The notes: a model not told the origin generated them from the letters alone. A stretch of 64,000 bases of DNA from Flavobacterium sp. PMTSA4 (GCF_032098525.1 NZ_CP134890.1:186001-250000); one strand, 5' to 3'. Shown: positions 1 through 8,926, counted from the first letter of the stretch. Translations and numbers: made by a program.

Positions 1-25
1 TTATTAAATTGTTACTTTTTGAGAT

Positions 26-84
26 AAAAAAAGGTACTTCCAACAAACTCATATTGTTGATGAGACTTGTTTGTTAGAAATACC
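26..84 (-). terminator. Rho-independent terminator after the DUF4242 gene
   Basis: Read on the minus strand, positions 84 to 33 form a stem of about 16 bp with two wobble pairs. GGTATTTC pairs with GAAGTACC and TAACAAAC pairs with GTTTGTTG, around a loop of about 20 nt. Seven T residues follow (positions 32 to 26). It lies just downstream of the minus-strand stop at 109. Confidence 0.75.
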
Positions 85-108
85 TCCAATGAGTTTAGTT
101 GTTCTTGT

Positions 109-381
109 TTATTCTGCTGTGGTTGGGTCAATAATAGTTGCAATTTCAGTAACTAAATTGGCAGGAAAACCACCTTGCTTAGCATGTTCATACACCAAAT
201 CTTTGTTAGGTGCAATGTAAACACAATAGATTTTATCTCCAGCAACATAACTGTGTAACCATTGTATTTCGGAACCTAAATTTCGTAATACTCCACAGGA
301 TGTTTGTGATATACCATGTAATTGTTCTGAGGTTAAGCTTGCAGCGTTGGGAATTTCTCTTTCAATAAGATACTTTGGCAT
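109..381 (-). CDS. DUF4242 family protein
   Basis: This 90-residue protein starts with MPKYLIEREIP and contains a central SYVAGDKIYCVYIAP segment followed by EHAKQGGFP. That is the pattern of the small DUF4242 ferredoxin-like family, some members of which are described as nickel-binding. There is no signal peptide or membrane segment, so it should be cytoplasmic. It is monocistronic, with a strong terminator just downstream. The ATG at 381 has no strong Shine-Dalgarno site, which is usual in this phylum. The family assignment is by sequence pattern, and the function is unknown. Confidence 0.75.
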   Translation of the reverse strand: MPKYLIEREIPNAASLTSEQLHGISQTSCGVLRNLGSEIQWLHSYVAGDKIYCVYIAPNKDLVYEHAKQGGFPANLVTEIATIIDPTTAE

Positions 382-536
382 AGTGTTGATTTTTGTTTTC
401 CTACTCGTATGGCTTTTCGGATTTGCCCCGTTTTTGATGGTCTCTGGATTCCATTTGTTGCGTTATCAAATGTAAGTTTCTGATAATGAATACGAATTTA
501 ATCAATTAAAGCTTATGTTGTTGAGAAAAAATGAAA

Positions 537-1256
537 TTAAACACTTACTCCAAAAAGATATCCTACTAAAGCAGTTAACCCCATAGCGATAGTTCCCCAA
601 AAAGTGATGCGAAGTACTGCTTTGACAACATTTGAACCACCTGTTTTTGCAGCCATAGAACCCAAAAGCACCAAGAATAAAATAGCAGTAGCATAAAGGT
701 AATACTCCATGTTTTTCAATGGCAGAAATAAAGCGGCTATCAAAGGTAAAACACCACCTACGGTAAATGCAGCTCCAGATGCCAGTGCAGCCTGAATAGG
801 ATTGGCCTGACTGATTTCATTAATTCCCAGTTCATCTCTAACGTGTGCTCCAAGTGCATCGTGTTCTGTCATTTCGATAGCAACCTGCATAGCGGTTTCT
901 TTTTTTAAACCTCTTTGCTCATATATTTGTGCCAATCGTTTTAATTCTAACTCAGGCATTTCAAGAAGTTCTTCTTTTTCTCTTTGAATATCTGCTTTTT
1001 CAACATCAGTTTGAGAACTTACCGAAACATATTCTCCCGCTGCCATAGACAATGCACCTGCAACCAACCCAGCTAATGTAGCCAAGATAATAGGTTCTCT
1101 AGTAGAGCTTGCAGCCGATACACCAATAGCAATACTGGCAGTAGAAAGGATGCCATCATTGGCACCCAATACAGCTGCACGTAACCAATTGCTACGATGT
1201 ATGTAGTGATTGTCTAAGTAGTCGTCAAGATGTTTATTGGTTTCTTCAGAACTCAT
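537..1256 (-). CDS. VIT1/CCC1 family transporter
   Basis: This 239-residue membrane protein belongs to the VIT1/CCC1 (DUF125) family, which moves Fe2+ or Mn2+ in plants and yeast. Characteristic segments are GANDGILSTASIAIGVSAA near residue 32 and GLVAGALSMAAGEYVSVSSQ near residue 63. These are followed by a charged cytoplasmic stretch (EKADIQREKEELLEMPELEL) and three C-terminal hydrophobic helices. Its length is normal for the bacterial family. It is the last gene of a probable operon with the small membrane protein 12 nt upstream and the VOC gene before it. Substrate metal and direction are inferred from the family only. Confidence 0.88.
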   Translation of the reverse strand: MSSEETNKHLDDYLDNHYIHRSNWLRAAVLGANDGILSTASIAIGVSAASSTREPIILATLAGLVAGALSMAAGEYVSVSSQTDVEKADIQREKEELLEMPELELKRLAQIYEQRGLKKETAMQVAIEMTEHDALGAHVRDELGINEISQANPIQAALASGAAFTVGGVLPLIAALFLPLKNMEYYLYATAILFLVLLGSMAAKTGGSNVVKAVLRITFWGTIAMGLTALVGYLFGVSV

Positions 1257-1268
1257 GGTAATAGTGTT

Positions 1269-1676
1269 TTATTTTGTTGCCAATTTTCCACCGAAGTAAG
1301 CCATAGGTATATAAGCCAATCCTAAATCAACCAAAGTAAACCACATTGGCGATGGAAGCATAATGATGTTGGCAAGACCACCTAAAAAGAACCAACCACC
1401 AACAATCAGAGCCAATCTCATTTTGTTAGTCGCTCCAATTTTAGCAGCCACAAAAGCGCCCAATAGCGTTCCTAAAGCATGTGCTAAAAAAGGAAGTAAA
1501 AAGTGTTTGGCTTCCATCAAAGGCATAGCGGCTTTTAGTCCTTCCATAGTAGTTAGGTCTGCACCTTCAGGTGGTGGAATGATAGAACCACTAACGGTAA
1601 TGATTGCCATGTTGAGTATTCCACCAGCAAATACACCTGCCAGTACTCCAAGAATGTTTTTTAAAGTTGGATTCAT
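1269..1676 (-). CDS. Small four-helix membrane protein, function unknown
   Basis: This 135-residue protein has four predicted transmembrane segments, at about residues 7-30, 58-80, 85-107 and 110-130. The N-terminal helix is glycine-rich (GVLAGVFAGGILNMAII). I recognise no catalytic motif. It lies 17 nt after the VOC gene and 12 nt before the VIT-family gene on the same strand, so the three are probably co-transcribed. Proteins of this shape in Flavobacteria are usually annotated as hypothetical membrane proteins. A role alongside metal transport is only a guess from position. Confidence 0.7.
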   Translation of the reverse strand: MNPTLKNILGVLAGVFAGGILNMAIITVSGSIIPPPEGADLTTMEGLKAAMPLMEAKHFLLPFLAHALGTLLGAFVAAKIGATNKMRLALIVGGWFFLGGLANIIMLPSPMWFTLVDLGLAYIPMAYFGGKLATK

Positions 1677-1693
1677 AGTTTATCTTTTTTTGA

Positions 1694-2137
1694 TTAATGC
1701 ATTGCTTTACTTGGGTCGTCATAATTCACCATCCAGTTGATGCCAAATTGGTCAGTGAACATCCCAAAATAAGCACCCCAAAAAGTATCTTCCATAGGCA
1801 TAGTTACAGTACCATTGGCCGAAAGTTTGTTAAAAAGCGTATCGGCTTCATCCTTGTTTTGTGCATTAATAGAAATTGAAAAGTTGTTACCTTGTTTAAA
1901 AGTTGGTGCCCATTCGCCACCAGCATCGCTACCATACAAATAGGTTTCCTTACTGATTGGAAGCGAAACATGCATTACTTTTTCTTTGTCTTCATCGCTG
2001 ATTTCAAAGTTAGGATCGGCAGGCATGTCTTTGAATTTGCCTATAAAATCAAACTCTCCGCCGAATACTGATTTATAAAAATTAAAAGCTGCCTCGCAGT
2101 TTCCATTAAATGTAAGATAGGTGTTTACTGTTGCCAT
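1694..2137 (-). CDS. VOC family protein (PhnB/glyoxalase-like)
   Basis: The start at 2137 gives a 147-residue protein beginning MATVNTYLTFNGNCEAAFNFY. An upstream in-frame ATG at 2182 would add 15 residues unlike the family, so I prefer the downstream start. The pattern is that of PhnB-like members of the vicinal-oxygen-chelate superfamily: NTYLTFNGNCEAAFNFYKSVFGG at the N-terminus and DTFWGAYFGMFTDQFGINWMV near the C-terminus. These fold as paired beta-alpha-beta-beta-beta modules. Enzymatic activity is not established for most of them. It is the first gene of the probable three-gene operon running to 537. Confidence 0.83.
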   Translation of the reverse strand: MATVNTYLTFNGNCEAAFNFYKSVFGGEFDFIGKFKDMPADPNFEISDEDKEKVMHVSLPISKETYLYGSDAGGEWAPTFKQGNNFSISINAQNKDEADTLFNKLSANGTVTMPMEDTFWGAYFGMFTDQFGINWMVNYDDPSKAMH

Positions 2138-2289
2138 AGCTAGTTTTTTTGGTTGATTATCAAATGTACAATTTATGTTCAAATTTTATTAATTTATGCC
2201 ATAATATTTGCAATTTAGAAATTCTTAAAGTTTGTTAAAATGTTTCATTTTCTGTGAAGTAATCCTTAACTTTAAAAAAATCAAAAATT

Positions 2290-2766
2290 ATGAGACACGT
2301 ATTTAGACCTATTTTTATGGTGGCTACACTATTGTTTTGCTTTTTGATGGTTAATGATAGTTATGCCCAACGATTAGAAAATAATGTACCAATAGCAGTA
2401 ATGGAAGCTTTTCAGAAAAAGTTCCCAATAAAAGACCCAGTTTGGTTTTCTGAGTTTCATGGTCGCTTTGACCAAAAGCTGACTTTTGAAGCCCGTTTTA
2501 TGTTTGATAACCGATATTCAAGAGCCTATTATGACAGTGAAGGCAACATGAAAGCATTTGCAGCTACTGTGGAGACTAAAGAGTTGCCCGCAAAAGCAAC
2601 TGCCTATATGAAAGAGAATTATCCAACCTTCCCAATTGCAGAGGCGATAATGGTTACGCACTCAAGTCAGAAAGTAGAATATGAAGTAGGGATTTATATT
2701 GACGGCGTTTTCAGCGTGGTTACCTTCTCTAAAGATGGAGATTTTATCAAAATGGGTAGAGGATAA
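2290..2766 (+). CDS. Secreted PepSY-like protein
   Basis: This 158-residue protein has an N-terminal signal peptide (residues 1-26, hydrophobic core IFMVATLLFCFLM, cleavage near SYAQ). The mature part repeats a pattern of amphipathic helix plus strands: PIAVMEAFQKKFPIKDPVWF, then AKATAYMKENYPTFPIAEA, then YEVGIYIDGVFSVVTF. This resembles the PepSY-like (BLIP-like) small periplasmic proteins common in Bacteroidetes. It is transcribed convergently with the ClC gene and their stop codons are only 2 nt apart. The role is unknown, and the family call is by fold pattern. Confidence 0.7.
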   Translation: MRHVFRPIFMVATLLFCFLMVNDSYAQRLENNVPIAVMEAFQKKFPIKDPVWFSEFHGRFDQKLTFEARFMFDNRYSRAYYDSEGNMKAFAATVETKELPAKATAYMKENYPTFPIAEAIMVTHSSQKVEYEVGIYIDGVFSVVTFSKDGDFIKMGRG

Positions 2767-2768
2767 GC

Positions 2769-4589
2769 CTACTCTATCACCATTTGTTTCAATTTGATGC
2801 GATAACTTTCGAGTATGCTCAGTTTGGTAATACAACCATAGTAAACACCATTCTTAAGGATTGGTAATTCTTGTGTTTTGGTTTTGTCAAAAGCTCTCAG
2901 GATTTTTATCATACCGTCTTCAATAGCTATTTTAGCTTTTGGAGCAGTCAGTAATTCCTTTATCATCGTAAACTTCACACGATACGGATTGTAAATGTAT
3001 GTTTTTACATTTTCATATTCTATAACTCCAAGAAGAATCTTCTTTTCATCCAGTATAGGGATAATCTTTTGGTTGGAAGATGAGAAAATCTCAACCACTT
3101 TTTCCAATGAATTATCCAGTGTTAAAGTTTTGCAATCGGTGGTTACTAAATCTTCAATGGCTATATTCAACAGGATGTTTCGGTCTTTATCGCCAGTGTA
3201 AACATCTCCTTTATCCGCCAGATTTTTTACATCCATAGAGTGCGTTTCAAAGCGTTTGGATACGGCAAAGCTAATTGAAGAAACAATCATCAACGGTACC
3301 ATTAGGTCATAACCTCCGGTAATTTCACCAATAAGGAAGATTGCCGTCAAAGGAGCATGAAACAAACCACTCAATATTCCTGCCATTCCTACTACTGTAA
3401 AATTGGCTACGGGTAAATGAGTATTTATACCTGTCAAATCAAAAAACTTAGCTACAAAGAACCCAAGATAACTTCCAACAAACAATGAAGGCGCAAAGTT
3501 TCCTCCATTTCCGCCACTACCCAATGTTAATCCTGTGGCTACCGATTTAAGCAATAAAGTGACACCAATAAAGCATAACAAAACCCATTCTTTGCTACGG
3601 TACTCATCAAGCAAAGTGTTTTCTAACAGCACACTTGGATTAGCAGAAGACAATGTTTTGATGCTTTCGTAACCTTCCCCAAAAAGCGTTGGGAAAAAGA
3701 AAATCAATAAGGCTAGGAGCGAAGCACCTAATAATGCTTTGTTATAGAGTTTCATCTTCTTTCGATGGAAATAACCCTCAATAGCTCTGAAGTTTCGGGC
3801 ATACAAAACAGAAACAAATCCCGCCAGTAGTCCCAATAAAACGTAATAGAAAATATTATGATAGTCAAAAAGCTGTTCTTGTCGGAACGACAACAATACA
3901 TCTTCTTTCAAAACTACGGTTGCCACCAAAGCTCCCGTTGCCGCTGAAATCATAATCGGAATAAATGCCGAAATGGTTACATCAACCAGCACCACTTCAA
4001 TAGCAAACAACACACCAGCAATAGGAGCATTGAACGCCGCACCAATACCTGCCGCAACACCACATGCCAATAGCAATACGCGCTCTTTTTGACTCAAATG
4101 GTATTTCTGGGCAAAGTTAGAACCGAAGGCTGCACCAGTAATCACAATTGGGCTTTCCAATCCTGCCGAACCTCCAAGACCAACAGTTAAGGAACTGGTA
4201 ACAATTTGCGAATACATTTGTTTGCTGTTGATGAAACCGCCTTTTTTGGCAATCGCATAAAGTATTTTGGAACTTCCTTTTTCAATATGTCCACCAAGGA
4301 AATGCTTCACCACAAATACAGTAAGTAGAATCCCTACTATAGGTAAAATACTGTTGATGTAAGGAAGTTTCAGATAGGTGTTTACGTAAGTAGCAAAAAG
4401 GAATACTTTGTGTGCAAAGTATTTTAACACAATCACCGCCAAAGCACACGAAACCGCAATCAACACACAAGCCAGATAAATAAACTGTCGCTCAGTAAAA
4501 CGCTCCTTGAAGAGATAGATGGAATTCTCTATTCTTCTTAGAATGTTTCGGGTAATGATTTTGGCTAACGATGCTTTTTTAGTCGGCAT
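2769..4589 (-). CDS. ClC-type anion channel/transporter with C-terminal CBS domains
   Basis: This 606-residue protein has a ClC membrane core (about residues 35-445) followed by two CBS domains (about 480-600). Core motifs are GLGGSAGLESP (residues 137-147), whose E145 matches the gating glutamate, and GSGGNGGNFAPSLFVGS (358-373), the anion-selectivity loop. The site of the second, proton-coupling glutamate of ClC antiporters reads FAIEVV (195-200), with Val199 in place of Glu. That is the channel-type residue, so passive anion conduction is possible, but this is inferred from alignment by eye. It is monocistronic and in the inner membrane. Confidence 0.92.
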   Translation of the reverse strand: MPTKKASLAKIITRNILRRIENSIYLFKERFTERQFIYLACVLIAVSCALAVIVLKYFAHKVFLFATYVNTYLKLPYINSILPIVGILLTVFVVKHFLGGHIEKGSSKILYAIAKKGGFINSKQMYSQIVTSSLTVGLGGSAGLESPIVITGAAFGSNFAQKYHLSQKERVLLLACGVAAGIGAAFNAPIAGVLFAIEVVLVDVTISAFIPIMISAATGALVATVVLKEDVLLSFRQEQLFDYHNIFYYVLLGLLAGFVSVLYARNFRAIEGYFHRKKMKLYNKALLGASLLALLIFFFPTLFGEGYESIKTLSSANPSVLLENTLLDEYRSKEWVLLCFIGVTLLLKSVATGLTLGSGGNGGNFAPSLFVGSYLGFFVAKFFDLTGINTHLPVANFTVVGMAGILSGLFHAPLTAIFLIGEITGGYDLMVPLMIVSSISFAVSKRFETHSMDVKNLADKGDVYTGDKDRNILLNIAIEDLVTTDCKTLTLDNSLEKVVEIFSSSNQKIIPILDEKKILLGVIEYENVKTYIYNPYRVKFTMIKELLTAPKAKIAIEDGMIKILRAFDKTKTQELPILKNGVYYGCITKLSILESYRIKLKQMVIE

Positions 4590-4632
4590 AAAGTAGTGTT
4601 ACTATCGCAAAAGTAATCATTTAAAGTCTTAC

Positions 4633-6300
4633 TTAAAAACCAACAGCTTTGTCATCGCCACGACCATCAGCACCTGCTTCAAGTTTTCCGTTGGGTAATA
4701 CTAATATGGCATCTATTTTTCCAATCACAGGAGCAAACTTCTCGTTGGTATGATAACCTTTATCGGTCAGTTGGTTGATAACCTCTTTCGAAAATTTATT
4801 GGGTTCTAGCATAATTTCATCAGGTAAGTATTGATGATGAAAACGATGTTGATTCACTGCTTCTTGCATTCCCATTTTAAATTCATACACATTCAAAATC
4901 GTTTGCAATACCGAAGTTATAATCGTTGAACCACCAGGCGAACCCAATAGCATGAGTAGTTTTCCATTGCGTTCTACGATGGTTGGCGTCATTGAGCTCA
5001 GCATTCTTTTTTGTGGTGCTATGCTGTTGGCTTCTTCACCCAATAATCCATAATAATTTGGAATACCAGGCTTAGAAACAAAGTCATCCATCTGATTGTT
5101 TAAAAAGAAACCCAGTTCGTCGCAGTATATCTTTGAGCCATAAGCACCATTCAAGGTAGTAGTAACCGCAACCGCATTTCCAAAGCTGTCCACTATTGAA
5201 AAATGAGTGGTTTCATCGCTTTCAACAATTTGAGTATCACCATGACTAATTTCGCTTGAAGGTGTTGGTTTGTCAAAGGAAAATGAAGCCATACGTTGTT
5301 TCAAATAATCATCATTCAGTAGCTTTTGTTGAGGTATTTTAACAAAATCAGGATCGCCCAAAAAGTAGTTTCTATCTGCATACGCTCGGCGTTCGGCTTC
5401 AGTGATTAATTGAATGTATTGTGTAGTGTTATGTCCATAATTGTTCAACGGATAGGGTTCAATCATTTTCATAATTTGTCCCAAAGTAATACCACCGCTA
5501 CTTGGTGGCGCCATCGAAAAAACGTTTAAATCTTTGTATTGAAAGGTAATTGGCTTCCGCCAAACGGTTTTGTATTGCTTTAAATCTTTCTTCGAAATGA
5601 TGCCGCCTTTGCTCTGAATGAATTCTACTAATTTCTTCGCAGTTTTACCAGAGTAAAATTCCTTTTCGCCTTGTTTTACTATTTGCTCTAAGGTGTTGGC
5701 TAAAGCCAGGTATTTAATAGTATCACCAACGTTAAAAGTCTTATTATACAACGTCTTTTTACCACTTATTTTTACAATGTCGGCTTTGTATTCATCTAAC
5801 TTGGCTTTCTCTTTTTCGGTTACTACGATGCCGCGTTTAGCTAAGTCAATAGCAGGTTGAAAAAGGTCTTTTAGCGGAAGGCTTCCATATTTTCTATGCA
5901 CTTCAAAAATAGCCGCTACACTACCTGGAACGCCAACCGATAAAGCACTATCGGTACTAAGATTGGGAATTACATTTCCATTTTTATCCAAATACATGTT
6001 TTTGGTGGCTTTGAGTGGCGCTTTCTCTCTGAAGTCAAGTGTACCCGTTTCACCATTGGCTTTTCTGAACACTAAAAAACCACCACCCGAAATATTACCA
6101 GCATAGGGATAAGCAACCGCCAATGCCAGTTGTGTGGCAATCATAGCATCAAAAGCATTACCGCCTTTTTTGAGAATAGCAACACCAATTTGTGAAGCTT
6201 CTTCACGTGCCGAAACCACCATTGCTTTATCGGCAATTAATCCATTTTGAGACAATAAAAGAGTAGGAAAGAGTAGAAAAACTAACCAGTGTAACCTCAT
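4633..6300 (-). CDS. ggt: Gamma-glutamyltransferase
   Basis: The enzyme hydrolyses or transfers the gamma-glutamyl group of glutathione and related amides. The start at 6300 gives 555 residues and a clean signal peptide (MRLHWLVFLLFPTLLLSQ). A GTG at 6342 would overlap the upstream gene, but its extra 14 residues come from a short GAAACTT-like repeat and look non-native. The autoprocessing site is ETTHFSIVDSFGNAVAVTTT, with the catalytic Thr (second T of TTHFS) near residue 365. GGGFLVF and GSPGG further support the call. The product is periplasmic or exported. It follows the ACP-phosphodiesterase-like gene closely on the same strand. Confidence 0.94.
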   Translation of the reverse strand: MRLHWLVFLLFPTLLLSQNGLIADKAMVVSAREEASQIGVAILKKGGNAFDAMIATQLALAVAYPYAGNISGGGFLVFRKANGETGTLDFREKAPLKATKNMYLDKNGNVIPNLSTDSALSVGVPGSVAAIFEVHRKYGSLPLKDLFQPAIDLAKRGIVVTEKEKAKLDEYKADIVKISGKKTLYNKTFNVGDTIKYLALANTLEQIVKQGEKEFYSGKTAKKLVEFIQSKGGIISKKDLKQYKTVWRKPITFQYKDLNVFSMAPPSSGGITLGQIMKMIEPYPLNNYGHNTTQYIQLITEAERRAYADRNYFLGDPDFVKIPQQKLLNDDYLKQRMASFSFDKPTPSSEISHGDTQIVESDETTHFSIVDSFGNAVAVTTTLNGAYGSKIYCDELGFFLNNQMDDFVSKPGIPNYYGLLGEEANSIAPQKRMLSSMTPTIVERNGKLLMLLGSPGGSTIITSVLQTILNVYEFKMGMQEAVNQHRFHHQYLPDEIMLEPNKFSKEVINQLTDKGYHTNEKFAPVIGKIDAILVLPNGKLEAGADGRGDDKAVGF

Positions 6301-6338
6301 CGAAAATCGTTTAAACTTGAAACCTGAAACTTGAAACT

Positions 6339-6923
6339 TCACAACATCCTTATTTTTTCTCTACACGCCATTTGCAATTCATCAAAAAAGATAAAAAACT
6401 CCTGTTCAAATTGTGCATCAAACTGTTTCAATTCAACTATCGATTCGTGCATGGCAACACGATTCTTAGTTCTGTGGTCCATTTGAAACATAATCATTTC
6501 CAATCCTTCCAAGGTAGCATAACTCACCAACCAGTTCCGCCCAATCATATAAGGCATCATACCATGGATACGCTCCGTAAGCAAATGACGTTTGCTTTGA
6601 ATCAGTTGATAAAAACGCTCGGCATAATCTTCAAGTTTTTCGTTGGAATAACGACTCCAGTTTTTCGCCAAATAATGGTCATAAAAAATATCCATAATCA
6701 CACCCGAGTAATGACCATATTTTTCATGCAGTCGGTGTTTGCTTTGACGATATATAGGATGAGTATCGGTAAAACTGTCTATAAAACGATGCAGCAGGAT
6801 TCCTTTTCTGATTTCCTTGGGATATTTTTTATAACTCTTTCCACGGATGCTATCCGCCATGAAGTTACCAATCTTGAGTTGGTCGTTTTCACCAGAAAGA
6901 AATATATGGGCTAGGAAATTCAT
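6339..6923 (-). CDS. Acyl carrier protein phosphodiesterase family protein
   Basis: This 194-residue cytoplasmic protein begins MNFLAHIFLSGEN and continues with GNFMADSIRGKSY, GILLHRFIDSFTDTHP and GVIMDIFYDHYLAKNW. These His/Asp-rich helices are the signature of the AcpH (DUF479) family, an HD-like all-helical phosphodiesterase that removes 4'-phosphopantetheine from holo-ACP in E. coli. Its length matches the family. It lies just upstream of ggt with a possible GTGA overlap if the longer ggt start is used. Activity on ACP is inferred from homology only. Confidence 0.87.
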   Translation of the reverse strand: MNFLAHIFLSGENDQLKIGNFMADSIRGKSYKKYPKEIRKGILLHRFIDSFTDTHPIYRQSKHRLHEKYGHYSGVIMDIFYDHYLAKNWSRYSNEKLEDYAERFYQLIQSKRHLLTERIHGMMPYMIGRNWLVSYATLEGLEMIMFQMDHRTKNRVAMHESIVELKQFDAQFEQEFFIFFDELQMACREKIRML

Positions 6924-7081
6924 GTGACTAATTTAGCTTTTTTATTTCATTTCTAATCACATGCTTGATTTTTAATCAGTAATTTCTATTTACAGTAAGC
7001 TGTTTCAGCTTGCAATATTATGGAAAGTTACAAATTTTAGTGAAACCATTTATTACTTATTGTAATGATACTTGTAGCTCT

Positions 7082-8122
7082 TCATTTTTTAAATCTCACA
7101 AAAGATGTTCCATTGAATTTAAAAGCACCGTTTTCGTGAGTTCCCAACCAAAGGTCGCCATTGTTGTCTTTATAGATGCTGAATAGCGTAATGTCTTTTG
7201 AATTATCTTGAACTGCATAATGGGTAATTTTCGTTCCATCATATTTCCAAACGCCGTCACGGTAGGTTACAAACCACAAATTATCATTGTTGTCTCTTAC
7301 GGTTGATAGATATTCGTCTAAATTGCTGTCCTTTTTACCATCTAAACCACCAATGCTTTCGTATCTGGCATAAAATTTATTACTTTTTGATGTCGTATTG
7401 TTGTAAACACTATAACGATATTCGGTATTGAACCAAAAGTCACCATTTTTGTCTTCCGTAATTGAACGCACTCCGTTGGCACCTTCGTTTCGAAATTCGG
7501 TCACATCTTCTTCTGTAATCCATTCAAAAGATTTTCCATCATAACGACATACACCTGATGGATTTGTGCCAAACCAAATGTTTCCTTTTTGGTCTTTATA
7601 GATGCTGTAGATTTCAAAAGGATTGGAAAGGTTTTTGGGTTTAGGCAACTGCAATTCGTGCAAAGTAGTACCATCATACCGATATACTTTCTCGGCAGGA
7701 TAAGCATGTCTAAACCACATATCTGTGGAATTAAGTCTCCAGTTATTGGTAGGTATTGCTAATAATGTAGTAAACGTATTTCCGTCAAACTTAACTACAG
7801 TCGAATTTGGGTGGCAACTGCTGAAGTATAGGTTGCCTGATGCATCTTCTTTTATTTCGTCTATTCTATTGTTTGGCAAACCATGCTTGGTAGTAAAATT
7901 TATCAATGTCTTTCTATCATATCGGTAAACTCCCGTTTCCCAACTTCCGAACCAATAAGTATTCTTTTTGTCTTGATAAACGACCATTATACTGCTTCCA
8001 AGTTCTTCAACAACATCTTCTTTTACATTATTGATTGTTTTATCTCGTTGTTGAGTGGTTTGCCCATTGCACGACGGCAACAGCATTGAAATGCTTAGCA
8101 ATAAAAATATTTTTAATTTCAT
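7082..8122 (-). CDS. Propeller-repeat lipoprotein (two-component regulator propeller type)
   Basis: This 346-residue lipoprotein has a signal peptide ending in the lipobox LLPSC (Cys18). The rest is a run of propeller blades of the reg_prop type found in the sensors of Bacteroidetes hybrid two-component systems: YWFGSWETGVYRYD, NIWFGTNPSGVCRYDG, FWFNTEYR, LWFVTYRDGVWKYDG and LWLGTHENGAFKFNG. No kinase, Y_Y_Y domain or transmembrane helix follows, so it is a free-standing propeller at the membrane surface. I see about seven blades. It may bind a ligand or partner; no substrate can be read from the sequence. It is monocistronic. Confidence 0.82.
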   Translation of the reverse strand: MKLKIFLLLSISMLLPSCNGQTTQQRDKTINNVKEDVVEELGSSIMVVYQDKKNTYWFGSWETGVYRYDRKTLINFTTKHGLPNNRIDEIKEDASGNLYFSSCHPNSTVVKFDGNTFTTLLAIPTNNWRLNSTDMWFRHAYPAEKVYRYDGTTLHELQLPKPKNLSNPFEIYSIYKDQKGNIWFGTNPSGVCRYDGKSFEWITEEDVTEFRNEGANGVRSITEDKNGDFWFNTEYRYSVYNNTTSKSNKFYARYESIGGLDGKKDSNLDEYLSTVRDNNDNLWFVTYRDGVWKYDGTKITHYAVQDNSKDITLFSIYKDNNGDLWLGTHENGAFKFNGTSFVRFKK

Positions 8123-8164
8123 TATTTCTGTTTACAGGTACAGAGTCAGCATTATTTTACTGCT

Positions 8165-8196
8165 AAAATTACCGCCACTTATAATAGTAGCGGTAA
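8165..8196 (-). terminator. Hairpin terminator after the 188-residue secreted protein gene
   Basis: TTACCGC (8169-8175) pairs with GCGGTAA (8190-8196), and the stem extends inward by ACT/AGT after one mismatch. On the minus strand the hairpin is followed by TTTT. It lies 25 nt beyond the stop of the minus-strand gene ending at 8222. Confidence 0.6.
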
Positions 8197-8221
8197 GTTA
8201 ACAAATATAAAATATATCTTC

Positions 8222-8788
8222 TTAGCATCCATCTTTGTTAATTGGGCGTTCATATATAATTTTACCGTCTTGTTCTATATAATCACCTGCAATTATTGGA
8301 TACGAATATTTAGGCGCTTTTGATATATTATGACTTCTTACACCTATGGTGTCGTTCACTTTCAGCTTGTGTAAATGCTCAAAATCTTTGCTAAAATTGT
8401 AACTATCCTTTTCATACTTTTCAGGACCAAAAGCAAGAATATAATCGTCGCCGTTAATGTTCACCATAACTCCAAAACCTAGCCTTGAACCTGGCGGAAG
8501 TGATACAGAAGTTACAACTGCCTCCATAGTACTAAAGTCTTTAATCGACTTACTTATTTTAGCAGAACTGGCAATTACTTTTTGACCTGCAGGCGATGCT
8601 TCCCATTCTTTAAAATGTATACCATCAGGTGAAGCTTCCCATTTTTTTAAAGCCTCATCCTTTTCAGCAACTGTGAGTGGTTTTGCAGTTGGTTTTTTAG
8701 AAGTTTCATTTTTAATTTTTCCATTAGCAAATACTAGTCCGCCTACCACAACCAATGATAATAGCAGTACATAAATGATTTTTTTCAT
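8222..8788 (-). CDS. Secreted or anchored protein of unknown function with a WEASP repeat
   Basis: Starting at 8788 gives 188 residues beginning MKKIIYVLLLSLVVVGGLVF, a signal peptide or N-terminal anchor. The longer start at 8815 only adds a Lys/Asn-rich leader. Residues about 45-70 carry a tandem duplication (KWEASPDGIHFK then EWEASPAGQKV). The C-terminal part is a beta-rich segment (EAVVTSVSLPPGSRLGFGVMV, then YILAFGPEKY and DTIGVRSHNI) that could be an OB-type barrel. I do not recognise a named family. It is divergent from the winged-helix regulator at 8927, which may control it. Confidence 0.65.
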   Translation of the reverse strand: MKKIIYVLLLSLVVVGGLVFANGKIKNETSKKPTAKPLTVAEKDEALKKWEASPDGIHFKEWEASPAGQKVIASSAKISKSIKDFSTMEAVVTSVSLPPGSRLGFGVMVNINGDDYILAFGPEKYEKDSYNFSKDFEHLHKLKVNDTIGVRSHNISKAPKYSYPIIAGDYIEQDGKIIYERPINKDGC

Positions 8789-8838
8789 ATTTTTGTTTTT
8801 ATTAATTAATAACATCGTTTGATCTACTTTTAAAGTTT

Positions 8839-8911
8839 GTACAGTAAAATTAACTGACTATTCTACAAAATCTGTACTCAAAACTGTAAATAAAAATGTA
8901 AACTTTGTAAA
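8839..8911. promoter_or_regulatory. Candidate operator between divergent genes, next to a winged-helix regulator
   Basis: The intergenic stretch contains an inverted repeat GTACAG (8839-8844) / CTGTAC (8872-8877), then three direct copies of TGTAAA (starting 8884, 8896 and 8905) ending 16 nt before the ATG at 8927. Local DNA-binding regulators often bind such sites. Assignment to the adjacent regulator is inference. Confidence 0.35.
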
Positions 8912-8926
8912 TAAAATAGTGACACT

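Noticed and set aside
6301..6342. Longer start of gamma-glutamyltransferase at a GTG (6342)
   Set aside because: The added residues come from a short GAAACTT-like repeat and would precede the signal peptide. The ATG at 6300 gives a normal one.
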